Of a stretch of DNA of 64,000 nt, positions 43,626-54,742 are shown in pieces. The notes under the pieces are model-generated. The model did not search any database, was not told the DNA's origin, and saw nothing but the letters and a program-made list of their open reading frames with translations. A program made the translations under genes and the position numbers. The stretch is from Celeribacter sp. HF31. GTDB lineage: Bacteria > Pseudomonadota > Alphaproteobacteria > Rhodobacterales > Rhodobacteraceae. The stretch is taken from the NCBI RefSeq assembly GCF_011806455.1, contig NZ_JAATOT010000003.1, positions 186,001 to 250,000 of the forward strand, read 5' to 3'. Numbering within the stretch: position 1 is the first letter of the stretch; each line of letters begins with the position of its first letter.

Positions 43626-44651
43626 TCAGGTTTTTGCCAAATGGCGGCTGAGTTGCAAAAGAAATTCCGGGTGCAAAGTATCGCCGAAAAGGTAGTCAGA
43701 CGCCAAAGTGTCGGAAAATAAGGGCTCATGCGACGACAAAAGCGGCAAGAACTCCCTTTTGAGCAATTCGTTGGCATCGGAGAAACTCCGATGAAACGCC
43801 TGCATATCTTCAAGGTCTTGATAAAGGCTCCGTTTTGGCATGTCTTTCAGGATGGCCTTGAGACTGCCGCGGGAGATTTTGTCGACCATATCTCGCAGAC
43901 CATTCGTCGACGCGCTGGAATCCGCCATCATGCGCTTCAAAACCACCAAATCTGGAGGCAGTGACGCATTCTCGCGCGGCGCGGCCGTCAGCCCCGAGAG
44001 ATCGACATCGATCAAGGTCCCAAAACTTTTCAGCACATCCTCACTCTGAACAAAATCCTCAAATCGAAGCAGCCGGAGTATTCCGAACCCTTCGCGCCAC
44101 GCGCGCGCCTGACGCAGATAGTCAAAGCGCTGCCAGTGTTTTGCGCGAAATGTTGCAAAGTCCGCGTTATATCTGCTCGTCTTGACGTGTTCCTGATAGA
44201 GGGACATGCCGTAGTCGATCTGTCGGCGTACCGCCATGACAATTTCGATATTGTCGTGATCGAAGTGATGTCTCAGGTCATTGATATAGGCCTGGCGCGC
44301 CTTCCAATACGGCTCTGGCTGCCCTGGAATTTTGCGCGGATTGCCGTCTTTGGTCAGATCGATGTGACGGAAAAACGCCTCGGCGCTCAGGATGGTGACG
44401 TCATAATCTCTGGCGCGGCGCGACACTTCGGCGAAAAAGCGAATGGCCTGTTCACGGGACATGTCCGGGTGTGCTTTTGAAAACGCGTTTGCGATCCCGA
44501 TATGGGCGTAGTGCCCTTTCGCACCGATCAGATCGTAATCCGGGTAGAGCACGCCCCGCTCGAGCAAAACCTGCCGATTTCTCGACAAACCACGTTGGAT
44601 CGACGTTGTCGCGGTCTTATGCGTTCCGATGTGAATAATAAGACGGCCCAT
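43626..44651 (-). CDS. Sulfotransferase-like P-loop protein
   Basis: A 341-residue protein beginning MGRLIIHIGTHKTATTSIQR, the 5'-PAPS-binding P-loop typical of bacterial carbohydrate sulfotransferases, with a later VMAVRRQIDYGMSLYQEHVK helix that fits the 3'-phosphate-binding region. The start 44651 is chosen because it places the P-loop at the N-terminus and lies 2 bp after the upstream stop. In a capsule operon this suggests sulfation of the polymer. Confidence in the P-loop is high, in the reaction moderate. Confidence 0.75.
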   Translation of the reverse strand: MGRLIIHIGTHKTATTSIQRGLSRNRQVLLERGVLYPDYDLIGAKGHYAHIGIANAFSKAHPDMSREQAIRFFAEVSRRARDYDVTILSAEAFFRHIDLTKDGNPRKIPGQPEPYWKARQAYINDLRHHFDHDNIEIVMAVRRQIDYGMSLYQEHVKTSRYNADFATFRAKHWQRFDYLRQARAWREGFGILRLLRFEDFVQSEDVLKSFGTLIDVDLSGLTAAPRENASLPPDLVVLKRMMADSSASTNGLRDMVDKISRGSLKAILKDMPKRSLYQDLEDMQAFHRSFSDANELLKREFLPLLSSHEPLFSDTLASDYLFGDTLHPEFLLQLSRHLAKT

Positions 44652-44653
44652 GT

Positions 44654-45889
44654 TCAGACCTCCGCATGTGTTTTTTTGCCGTGGATGGCCTCTTCCCAAA
44701 GGTCGAGCACCTTGTCTTCCCTGAAACGCTCAAGTTCCTCAAGTCCTGCTTGACTGAGGCGTGCGCGCTCTTCGGGATCGCGCATGAGGCGCGCGAGCGC
44801 TTGCGCCAGATTTGCGCTGCGGCGTCCTTCCGCAGGCACGAAAACGCCACTGACCTGATCGCGCACGATGAAATTGAAGCCTGAGCAATCCTCAAATCCG
44901 ACGACGGGCAAGCCATGGGCGAGGGCCTCTGTGATCACCAGCCCGAAGCCTTCAAATTCGGCCGGGTGGGCAAGGATCGCACTTTCGAGATACACCCTTT
45001 CCATACTCTTAGAGTGGCCGCGCAAATGGACCTTCTCGGACAGCCCAAGCTCTTTGATCTGTTGCGCAAGCTGCGCTTCGATCGGGCCAACCCCGTAGAT
45101 ATCACAGCTCCAATCCGGAAATTCTTCCTGAAGATCGGCCCAGGCTTCGATCAAGAGATGATGCCTTTTGACATCCGCCAGACGTCCAACGGAGACCACT
45201 TTTTTCGTCCGCTTCGCCGTCGCGATCTTTTTGTCCGGCACCGGTTTGACCGCATTGGGCATGACCAAAAGACGATCGCGCAGCGCGGGATCGAACCAAT
45301 TGCAAAACTCTGGCAAAAGCGTCCCGATCCCGTCGAAATGTTCCAAGGCACTCTTGCGCAGGCGCCGATCCACAGGATTTGGATCCCATCGCTCCCTGTT
45401 GTCGAAATCCTGCTCCGGGACATTGTGCAGCGAGGCAAAGCGGCGCGGTTTATACTTTGGTTTTGCATGACCGAGTGCCGTGACGGCGGGCGGCAAGAAT
45501 GCGATCACGACATCCGGCTCAGTGGCATCAATGTGACGCGCGAGCCTGCGGCGAAAGCCTCCGTGCTCGCTCCACCACTGAAGATGCGCCAGGCCCGGAA
45601 GATAGAGCCTGTTTTTGTGAAACACGTTCTGCAGGCGTCCCCAAAGGCGCTCGATACGGGTCCGGTTTTTGTCGCGCGGATAAAGATTGGTGTGAATGAT
45701 ACCTTTGCGCAGCGGGTAGAACGGTTTCTTGCCGCGATGCTCGTGAGAGACAAGTTCAACCGCATAACCACGATCATAAAGCGCATTTGCCGTGTCAATC
45801 AGGACGCGTTCGGCCCCCCCGCTCCGGAGGGCGAGCTTTTGAATGACAAAACACACCTTTGTGCCGCGCATAATTCTTTGCTCTGACAC
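44654..45889 (-). CDS. Glycosyltransferase family 4
   Basis: A 411-residue GT-B enzyme: VCFVIQKLALRSGGAERVLIDTA at the N-terminus, KVVSVGRLADVKRHHLLIEAW in the middle and the donor site AILAHPAEFEGFGLVITEAL followed by a GLPVVGFEDCSG loop. It is sandwiched in the operon with 1-2 bp gaps on both sides. A second Met at residue 7 is an alternative start. Confidence 0.9.
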   Translation of the reverse strand: MSEQRIMRGTKVCFVIQKLALRSGGAERVLIDTANALYDRGYAVELVSHEHRGKKPFYPLRKGIIHTNLYPRDKNRTRIERLWGRLQNVFHKNRLYLPGLAHLQWWSEHGGFRRRLARHIDATEPDVVIAFLPPAVTALGHAKPKYKPRRFASLHNVPEQDFDNRERWDPNPVDRRLRKSALEHFDGIGTLLPEFCNWFDPALRDRLLVMPNAVKPVPDKKIATAKRTKKVVSVGRLADVKRHHLLIEAWADLQEEFPDWSCDIYGVGPIEAQLAQQIKELGLSEKVHLRGHSKSMERVYLESAILAHPAEFEGFGLVITEALAHGLPVVGFEDCSGFNFIVRDQVSGVFVPAEGRRSANLAQALARLMRDPEERARLSQAGLEELERFREDKVLDLWEEAIHGKKTHAEV

Positions 45890-45890
45890 C

Positions 45891-46598
45891 TCATCCCTTC
45901 CTTTTAGGCTTGTTCACGAGAGCCAGAAGCATATCCGGGAAAATAAGATCCGAAAAACGCTTGAGCTGCGCCTCGTCCGCAGGCAGATCAAAGTGCAACT
46001 CCTCCGTCACGAAGCTATCCAGTTTATTGACGATGAAATCCTGTGCCCGCTTGCGCGAGAGTAGGAGACCGAACTGGCGCACATAGTCGACCAGATCATC
46101 CGCCAGTTTTTCGCTAAACATATTGACTAGGCAGCGTTCATTCAGACGCGCGACATCCTTTAGCTCGATCCGACGCAAAGGTTTGTACTGCATCCCTTTG
46201 ACGGGCAAAATACGTGCCTTTACATCCTCTTCTGGCCCCAAAACGTCCAGAACAACCGGCTCAACCACCAGCGGAATGTCTCCCAGCTTTTCGACAAACG
46301 CGGACAGAAACCGCTGAAGGTGCATGGCATTCTGCGCACTTTCGAGTGCAGATGGAAAAATCATGACGGGAATCTCTTCCGGTTGATATTCCGCCTCGAT
46401 CGCGAAAATCGAGGTTTCCAGTCTGCGATCGTCATCCACGTTCAAAAGGCGTTCGTGATAATACCGACCCGCGTTGCCCGAATACCAAGGCATCAGGAAA
46501 ACCCGATGGTTGGGCCCCAGCAGATTTTCAAAGAACTGAGTATCCAAGTGCTTTGGCAAAAGCACGTTGCGACGCCCCAACACAAGACACACGTCCAT
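45891..46598 (-). CDS. Capsule-operon protein of unknown function
   Basis: A 235-residue soluble protein (MDVCLVLGRRNVLLPKHLD... to LALVNKPKRKG). No signal peptide, membrane segment or nucleotide motif is evident. A Rossmann-like beta strand opens it, and there are strands such as EIPVMIFPSALESAQNAMHL and PLVVEPVVLDVLG. It is tightly packed between two glycosyltransferase genes (gaps of 1 and 3 bp), so it almost certainly works in glycan assembly or modification. I do not recognise the family. Confidence 0.75.
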   Translation of the reverse strand: MDVCLVLGRRNVLLPKHLDTQFFENLLGPNHRVFLMPWYSGNAGRYYHERLLNVDDDRRLETSIFAIEAEYQPEEIPVMIFPSALESAQNAMHLQRFLSAFVEKLGDIPLVVEPVVLDVLGPEEDVKARILPVKGMQYKPLRRIELKDVARLNERCLVNMFSEKLADDLVDYVRQFGLLLSRKRAQDFIVNKLDSFVTEELHFDLPADEAQLKRFSDLIFPDMLLALVNKPKRKG

Positions 46599-46601
46599 CT
46601 C

Positions 46602-47492
46602 TTACCCTTTCAAAACGAATTTCTTGGCACGGTAAGCCGCATAATGCGGATCGGTGAAAAAGGCGCCTAATTGATATCCAAGTGCCCCGAACCTTTCGCC
46701 ATTGTTGCGCGCGAACCTGGCCGCCACAAAGTCGGCTTTGACTCGTGTTCGACGCGCGAAACCGCGACCATGGCCCAGAAGGGCAGCATGATGTTTCGCG
46801 AAAATCGTATCGTAGCATTGGCGTATTTCGCGCGCGTTCCGCCCGATGTCCGATTTGAAATAACAGCATAAAGGCGCATCAGTCCCGGGGGAGACGATCC
46901 GCCCCCCTGCGCGCACAAAGGACAGGAAAAAGTCCAGATCCTGAAGACGTGTCAGCCGTTCATCGAAACGGCTTGCGAGTGTGAAAGACTCTCTCGTGCC
47001 CAGCAAAGTCCAAAGATATGCCCGCAGACGATCCCCCGCAAAAAGGTCTTTCAGTTGATTGCCTGTGGTATCCTGAACCACTTTGCGCCGGCGCCGCCCG
47101 ACCCATTGCCAGTCATAATGACAGCTGACCCAGATCGTATCGATATCGGCGCCCTCGAAGTGATGTCTGAATATCGTGTTGAACTGATGCTCCGTCTTTT
47201 CCGGATACCAGATGTCGCCAGCATCCAGCCACGCGACAAACCGGGCCTCCGCCGCCTGCAAAAGCGCATTGCGGGCTTTCGGACGGCCCAGGTTCTGGGG
47301 ACTGCGAATGAGGTCGATATCCAGCGGGCTATCTTTAACGATCTTCTCCACCTGCGCCAGATTCTCCGCGGTCGACCCATCGTCGAACAGGACAACACGT
47401 TTTTTGCCCCGCCAAGTTTGATCTGCCACAGAGGCAAGTGACATCTGCAGGTCTTCCGGAGCGTTGTAATGTGGGATGAGGATATCAAGCAT
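46602..47492 (-). CDS. Glycosyltransferase family 2
   Basis: A 296-residue GT2 protein: LDILIPHYNAPEDLQMSLAS, VVLFDDGSTAENL, NLGRPKARNALLQAA and DAGDIWYPEKTEHQF, where DAGD replaces the common DADD. RLQDLDFFLSFVRAGG fits the acceptor helix. It is the first glycan-assembly gene after the export genes in the operon, 55 bp downstream of kpsT. Confidence 0.88.
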   Translation of the reverse strand: MLDILIPHYNAPEDLQMSLASVADQTWRGKKRVVLFDDGSTAENLAQVEKIVKDSPLDIDLIRSPQNLGRPKARNALLQAAEARFVAWLDAGDIWYPEKTEHQFNTIFRHHFEGADIDTIWVSCHYDWQWVGRRRRKVVQDTTGNQLKDLFAGDRLRAYLWTLLGTRESFTLASRFDERLTRLQDLDFFLSFVRAGGRIVSPGTDAPLCCYFKSDIGRNAREIRQCYDTIFAKHHAALLGHGRGFARRTRVKADFVAARFARNNGERFGALGYQLGAFFTDPHYAAYRAKKFVLKG

Positions 47493-47547
47493 GCTGCATC
47501 TCGTTTGTCTGTTCTGGGACGCGTGAGCGTGATCCCAAAGCGAACGG

Positions 47548-48213
47548 CTAGTAATCCGTCGCTTTCATATTTGTTTCGTGATGCGCGATGGCGTCTTGAA
47601 TGTCGTCGAAGAAGTTCAACTTACCGTTCTCAAGAACCGCCCCACAATCACAAAGTTCGCGCACCATACGCATATTGTGGCTGACAACGATCGCGCCGCT
47701 GTCTTTCAGTCTTTCCCGGATCAGGGCACTGCTTTTTTGACGAAAAGATGCGTCGCCAACAGACGTCACCTCGTCGATGATATAGGTGTCGAACGGGATT
47801 CCCACGGAGACCGCAAAGGCGAGACGCGCCTTCATCCCAGAGGAATATGTGCGTACCGGCATATGGAAATGATCGCCTAGCTCGCAAAAATCCTTGACGA
47901 ATTCGAGCAACTCATCGGTATCCACCCCGTAGACGCGCGCCACGAAGCGGGTATTTTGCGCCCCTGTCAAAGCCCCGTGAAATGATCCCGAATAGCCGAC
48001 GGGCCATGACACAGACCCTTCCAGAACGGCACGTCCCCAGTCCGGGCGCAAATTCCCGGAAATCATGCGCAAAAGAGTGGATTTCCCCGCTCCATTCCGC
48101 CCAATGAGTGCCAGGCTTCGATTTGACGGCAAGTTCAGAGAAACATCGTTCACGATATACTTTGTATGCGTCTTTAACTTGTAAGCTTTCGTCAGATGCT
48201 CAAGGCGAACCAT
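47548..48213 (-). CDS. kpsT: Capsule polysaccharide ABC exporter ATPase
   Basis: A 221-residue ATPase of the KpsT/Wzt group. It has Walker A GRNGAGKST, the unusual SVSWPVGYSGSFHGALTGAQN region of capsule exporters, signature YSSGMKARLAFAV and Walker B YIIDEVTSVGD with H-loop SHNM. It energises export of the finished capsule chain through a KpsM permease. The start is 3 bp after the kpsE stop. The kpsM-like gene is on the other strand at 49516. Confidence 0.93.
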   Translation of the reverse strand: MVRLEHLTKAYKLKTHTKYIVNDVSLNLPSNRSLALIGRNGAGKSTLLRMISGNLRPDWGRAVLEGSVSWPVGYSGSFHGALTGAQNTRFVARVYGVDTDELLEFVKDFCELGDHFHMPVRTYSSGMKARLAFAVSVGIPFDTYIIDEVTSVGDASFRQKSSALIRERLKDSGAIVVSHNMRMVRELCDCGAVLENGKLNFFDDIQDAIAHHETNMKATDY

Positions 48214-48216
48214 GCC

Positions 48217-49449
48217 CTAGACCCTTTCGCGCAGGGAATAGTAGATCAAGACACCAACGAGCCATATGAAGAAGGCAAAGAACAAGGTGAGCCCCGTGAT
48301 CATAAGGCCTTTGGGCGCCTCTGCGGTTTGTGCCAAAGTCGGTCGGACATGCGCGGCCAGATATCGGCTTTGCTTTTGCGCCTCTGCCTGAGCCGCATCG
48401 AGATTTGCCAGAGACTGGATATAGGCTTGCTCTGCAAATTGGACTTCGACGTTCAATTCTTCGAACTGGCCCATCATCTCTGCGTAGGCTTCTGTCTGGC
48501 TTCCTTCGACGTGCCCGAATTTTCCGCGCTGCAATTCGATCTGCTCTTCAATGACTTGAATCGTGCCATCCAGGCGATCCAGGCGGGGATCGGGGCGCGA
48601 CGTTGTCAACTCCAACAGCCCCCGATCAATCAGGGAACTCGTCAGCTGTTCCTGGAGCGAGGTAATCACTCCCATCTGACTTTGAAAATCGAGATCAGGG
48701 TCAATGATCTGTGTTTCGTTCCTGAACTCCGCCAGCCGACGGCGGGCGAGTTTCAGGCGATCGACGGATCGTTCGAGATCTATCTCAGCATATTTCGTCG
48801 CATCCGACCGCGCCGCATTCGAGAGATCGTTGATCATCCGTCCACTGCTTTTGAAGGCCACTTCCGCGATGGTTTTCGCGTCTTGTGGAGCAAAGGCTCT
48901 TACCGACAACTCGATGATACCGCCACCGCCGTCATAAGCGATTTCTGTCATGTTGTTCCAATAGGTGACGAGTTCCTCCACGGAGGCCTCGGGCCGCAAA
49001 CAGTAGAGCGGATCAAAAGCGTCATCCGGGCAAACGTAATAGTGTCTGAGACCGAGCTCTTCGTCGATCTCTTCCACAAGTTGCTGACTTTTCAGAAAAT
49101 CATAGAGAATGTCACTGTCCAAAGTGTCCGCGCCAGTGAGGTTGCTGATGCCTCCCAAAAGTTCGATCGCTGGCGCGCTTTGCACACTTCGAACGGAAAA
49201 GGAAACGCGTGAAAAATACTGATCTCGTGCAATTGCGCCCATGTAGACACCGATCAGAAGAGTCGGCAGAAGCACGCACATCACAAAGCTCAGCGCGAGG
49301 AAGCGATGTCTGTTTTGCACCTTCGCTGGACGCGCGACGGGCCGCACAACAATGGTCGGTGCGACAGGAGCATCGGCTGGCTTTCGCCTTCCGCCTTTCG
49401 GAGACTCTGGCATCTTTTTTTCTTCTTCGCTTGCGGCCAAGACTTCCAT
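48217..49449 (-). CDS. kpsE: Capsule export inner-membrane/periplasmic protein
   Basis: A 410-residue polysaccharide co-polymerase-like protein. The Pro/Arg-rich cytoplasmic N-terminus (about 1-48) is followed by one membrane helix (FLALSFVMCVLLPTLLIGVY), a large periplasmic coiled-coil domain (SVDRLKLARRRLAEFRNETQ), and a second membrane helix near the C-terminus (LMITGLTLFFAFFIWLVGVL). This is the KpsE/BexC layout that links the ABC exporter to the outer-membrane channel. It heads the minus-strand operon. Confidence 0.9.
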   Translation of the reverse strand: MEVLAASEEEKKMPESPKGGRRKPADAPVAPTIVVRPVARPAKVQNRHRFLALSFVMCVLLPTLLIGVYMGAIARDQYFSRVSFSVRSVQSAPAIELLGGISNLTGADTLDSDILYDFLKSQQLVEEIDEELGLRHYYVCPDDAFDPLYCLRPEASVEELVTYWNNMTEIAYDGGGGIIELSVRAFAPQDAKTIAEVAFKSSGRMINDLSNAARSDATKYAEIDLERSVDRLKLARRRLAEFRNETQIIDPDLDFQSQMGVITSLQEQLTSSLIDRGLLELTTSRPDPRLDRLDGTIQVIEEQIELQRGKFGHVEGSQTEAYAEMMGQFEELNVEVQFAEQAYIQSLANLDAAQAEAQKQSRYLAAHVRPTLAQTAEAPKGLMITGLTLFFAFFIWLVGVLIYYSLRERV

Positions 49450-49515
49450 GCTCCTCGGATGCTGTTCGTTGATCCGTTTATCGTCTTATCGTAGTAAATA
49501 AAATAATAAAGGGCG

Positions 49516-50361
49516 ATGCATGTCCTGCAAATACACGCTAAAGGCGAACGGCACTCCTCTCGAAAAGCAAGGAAAGATGTGGGCAAGGTGAAATCGCAGC
49601 ACTCCATGTTACGGCGGTCCGGCTCCAGTATTGGCGCACTGATGGTCCGGGAAATGAGCTCGAATTATGGTAAGGCACCCGGCGGCTACATTTGGGCGAT
49701 CCTCGAACCCGTGGCCGGTATCGCGCTTATGACGATCCTGTTTTCATTCGTCTTTCGCAGCCCACCTCTGGGCGCACATTTTGCCTTGTTCTACGCGTCT
49801 GGCGTACTTCCGTTTTCATGCTATCGGGATATTTCTTCGAAAATCGGAAAGTCCATCTCCTTCAGCACAAAGCTGCTGTCCTACCCCGCTGTCACTTTGG
49901 TCGACGCCATTTTGGCACGGCTCGTTCTCAATGTGCTCACCCAATGCCTTGTCGCCATTTTGGTCCTGGGTGGCATATTTCTATTTTCTGACGTGCAGAC
50001 CGTGGTGAATTTTCGTTGGATTTTCCTCGCGTTTCTTTCAGTTTTTTCCGTTTCTTTAGGGATCGGGGTAATGAACACTTGGTTGTTCAACCGCTTTCCT
50101 GTGTGGGAGCAAATATGGAATATTTTCAACAGGCCCATGTTTCTCTTGTCATCGGTCTTTTATTTGTTTGAAAGCACGCCTGAACCCTTTCGCAGTTTTC
50201 TTTGGTTCAATCCGCTCGTGCATTCTGTCGGGCTCATGCGACGCGGCCTGTATCCAACATATGAGGGCAGCTTTGTCTCGCTCACCTATGTATTCGGCGT
50301 TTCTCTTGTCCTGACGGCATTCGGGCTGGCCATGCTCAAAGGGCACCAAATCGATACTTAA
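49516..50361 (+). CDS. kpsM: Capsule polysaccharide ABC exporter permease
   Basis: A 281-residue ABC-2 type permease with six membrane segments and phrases of the KpsM/BexB group: RSGSSIGALMVREMSSNYG, GYIWAILEPVAGIALMTILF, WEQIWNIFNRPMFLLSSVFYLF and NPLVHSVGLMRRGLYPTY. It forms the inner-membrane channel for the chain exported by KpsT. A GTG at 49579 with a good AAGGA is an alternative start that drops 21 residues. Being divergent from kpsE-kpsT is unusual; the 66-bp AT-rich gap would carry both promoters. Confidence 0.88.
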   Translation: MHVLQIHAKGERHSSRKARKDVGKVKSQHSMLRRSGSSIGALMVREMSSNYGKAPGGYIWAILEPVAGIALMTILFSFVFRSPPLGAHFALFYASGVLPFSCYRDISSKIGKSISFSTKLLSYPAVTLVDAILARLVLNVLTQCLVAILVLGGIFLFSDVQTVVNFRWIFLAFLSVFSVSLGIGVMNTWLFNRFPVWEQIWNIFNRPMFLLSSVFYLFESTPEPFRSFLWFNPLVHSVGLMRRGLYPTYEGSFVSLTYVFGVSLVLTAFGLAMLKGHQIDT

Positions 50362-50368
50362 AATGAAA

Positions 50369-50400
50369 CACCTTCCCCCTGAGGTATCAGGGAAAAGGTG
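50369..50400. terminator. Hairpin between kpsM and gyrB
   Basis: CACCTT/AAGGTG and inner CCCTGA/TCAGGG arms pair around a GGTA loop with a 2x2 internal loop. It lies between the convergent kpsM and gyrB stops and probably terminates one or both. Confidence 0.65.
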
Positions 50401-50432
50401 CAAGAGTTTAGGATTTTTGAGGAGCGCGTAAA

Positions 50433-52892
<2,460 letters not shown>

Positions 52893-52981
52893 CTATTTTA
52901 TACGCGAGCGCGCCGGGGATGTCACGCGAATGACACGGAAAAAGAGCGGGAAAACGCCGGGTCACGTCGCCCGGATTCGGA

Positions 52982-53602
52982 TCACACGAAAGGCAGGATC
53001 AGAGCGACGAAAATCAGCAAGGAACCCGCCGAGATATTCATCCGCCGCAGCGCCTTTGGCGAGGTCATGATTTTGCGCACCGCACTGACCGAGCCCCCCA
53101 GAATGAGGTTGCCGACCAGCGGGACCACAGCGGAAATCGCACAGATCGCAACGATGTCAGAGACGGTCAGGCTGGAGAGATCAAAGAAGCCGGGCAGAAA
53201 GCCCATGTAGAACAGGATCGCCTTTGGATTGCCTAAAATCACCACCAGCCCAGCCACAAACCCGGCCCACATGCCGGGACGTGTCAAACGGCTGTCGGCT
53301 GCGATCTGTTTGTCGGCATTGCGGACCAACAAGACCCCCATCACCAGAAACATCACCACAGCAACCCAACGCAGGACGGTCAGGAACCCGTCGAATTCCG
53401 AGACGATCCACGACACCCCCAAGATCGCCAAAAGCGACCAAAGCACATCTCCGATCACCACCCCCAAGGCCAGCGGCCAAGCGGCATTGAATCCACCCGA
53501 AAGCGCGCGCGCCAGCATCGCCAGCCACACCGGGCCGGGCGTCAAAAACAGGATCAAAAGCGCAAAGGCATAAAGCCCGAGATCGCCGGGAGTGATTGTC
53601 AT
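52982..53602 (-). CDS. LysE/RhtB-family exporter
   Basis: A 206-residue inner-membrane protein with six hydrophobic segments and the family N-terminal motif FLTPGPVWLAMLARALSGG plus LGNPKAILFYMGFLPGFFD. It exports amino acids or related compounds. Its ATG overlaps the recF stop (ATGA), so it is translationally coupled to a DNA-repair gene, probably by chance of insertion. Confidence 0.88.
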   Translation of the reverse strand: MTITPGDLGLYAFALLILFLTPGPVWLAMLARALSGGFNAAWPLALGVVIGDVLWSLLAILGVSWIVSEFDGFLTVLRWVAVVMFLVMGVLLVRNADKQIAADSRLTRPGMWAGFVAGLVVILGNPKAILFYMGFLPGFFDLSSLTVSDIVAICAISAVVPLVGNLILGGSVSAVRKIMTSPKALRRMNISAGSLLIFVALILPFV

Positions 53603-54708
53603 AACCGTTCTTTCACACTGGAGCTTCCGCCCTCTTCCGACACCTCATAGGCGGCGGCGCGGGGGCCGAGTTCCGCAAACAATTCCGGCCCTGTGCCGGT
53701 CATAAAGGCCTGCGCGCCCAAGGCGCAAATCTCATCGTAAAGCGCCGCGCGGCGATCCGAGTCAAGATGGGCCGCCACCTCATCGAGCAAAAAGATCGGC
53801 GCGGCCCCGAAATCCTCGGCTAGCGCACGCCCATTGGCCAGAATAAGCGAAATCAAAAGTGCCTTTTGCTCCCCCGTCGAACATTGATCCGCAGGCACAT
53901 CTTTTGCGGTGTATACGCCATCGAGATCGGCGCGATGCGGACCGATCAACGTGCGACCAGCCGCCAGATCGCGCGGACGCCCATCTTGGAAAGCCGCCAA
54001 AAGATCGCTCTGAGTTTTCGGCAAATCCATCCCGTCAGACGATTTCAACGCAAGCGCCGCCGAGGGAAACGCGGTCTCCGCCCCCTCCTGCGCCTGTGCG
54101 ATGCGTTCAAGCGTGGACAGCCGATACTTCATGAGCGCGGCGCCATGTTCGGCCATTTGCGCCTCAAGTGCTGCGTACCAATGCCCGTCGCGCACCATGT
54201 CCTTGAGCAGACGATTGCGCTCCCGCATCGCCTTTTCATAGGCCAGAACCACCTCGGCATGACGCGGCTCGAAACTCATCACCATGCGGTCGAGAAACCG
54301 CCGCCGCCCTTCGGGCGCTTCGATCCAGAGCCGATCCATTGCGGGGATCAGCCAGACCACGCGTGCGACCCGGCCCAACGCCACCTGCGCCGCCGCCTTG
54401 CCGTCGATTTTGACGGAGCGCGAGGTGCCACTTTCCGCCCAGGTTTCCAGCTCATGAAATTGATGCAATGAATGCAGATCAGCACGGATTTTCCAGCCCA
54501 AAGCCTCAGGCTTGCGCGCAATCTCGTCGGGACTGGCGCGCCTTAGCCCGCGCCCCGGCGACAAAAGCGACACCGCTTCGAGAATATTGGTTTTCCCCGC
54601 GCCATTCGGCCCCCAAATGGCGACAGGCCGCCCGTCCAATTCGAGACGCGCGGCCCTGTGGGAGCGGAAATGCGACAGGCTCAGCTCTTCTATGAACAGG
54701 CCGCCCAT
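53599..54708 (-). CDS. recF: DNA replication and repair protein RecF
   Basis: A 369-residue SMC-like ATPase that loads RecA at gaps. LSLSHFRSHRAARLELD is followed by Walker A GPNGAGKTN near residue 34, LIGPHRADL in the middle, signature STGEQKALLISLIL and Walker B IFLLDEVAAHLD. Normal length. It lies 34 bp after dnaN in the dnaA-dnaN-recF order. Confidence 0.96.
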   Translation of the reverse strand: MGGLFIEELSLSHFRSHRAARLELDGRPVAIWGPNGAGKTNILEAVSLLSPGRGLRRASPDEIARKPEALGWKIRADLHSLHQFHELETWAESGTSRSVKIDGKAAAQVALGRVARVVWLIPAMDRLWIEAPEGRRRFLDRMVMSFEPRHAEVVLAYEKAMRERNRLLKDMVRDGHWYAALEAQMAEHGAALMKYRLSTLERIAQAQEGAETAFPSAALALKSSDGMDLPKTQSDLLAAFQDGRPRDLAAGRTLIGPHRADLDGVYTAKDVPADQCSTGEQKALLISLILANGRALAEDFGAAPIFLLDEVAAHLDSDRRAALYDEICALGAQAFMTGTGPELFAELGPRAAAYEVSEEGGSSSVKERL

Positions 54709-54742
54709 CGCGCCTCACTCGTTTCCTTTGCTGGAAAAATAC

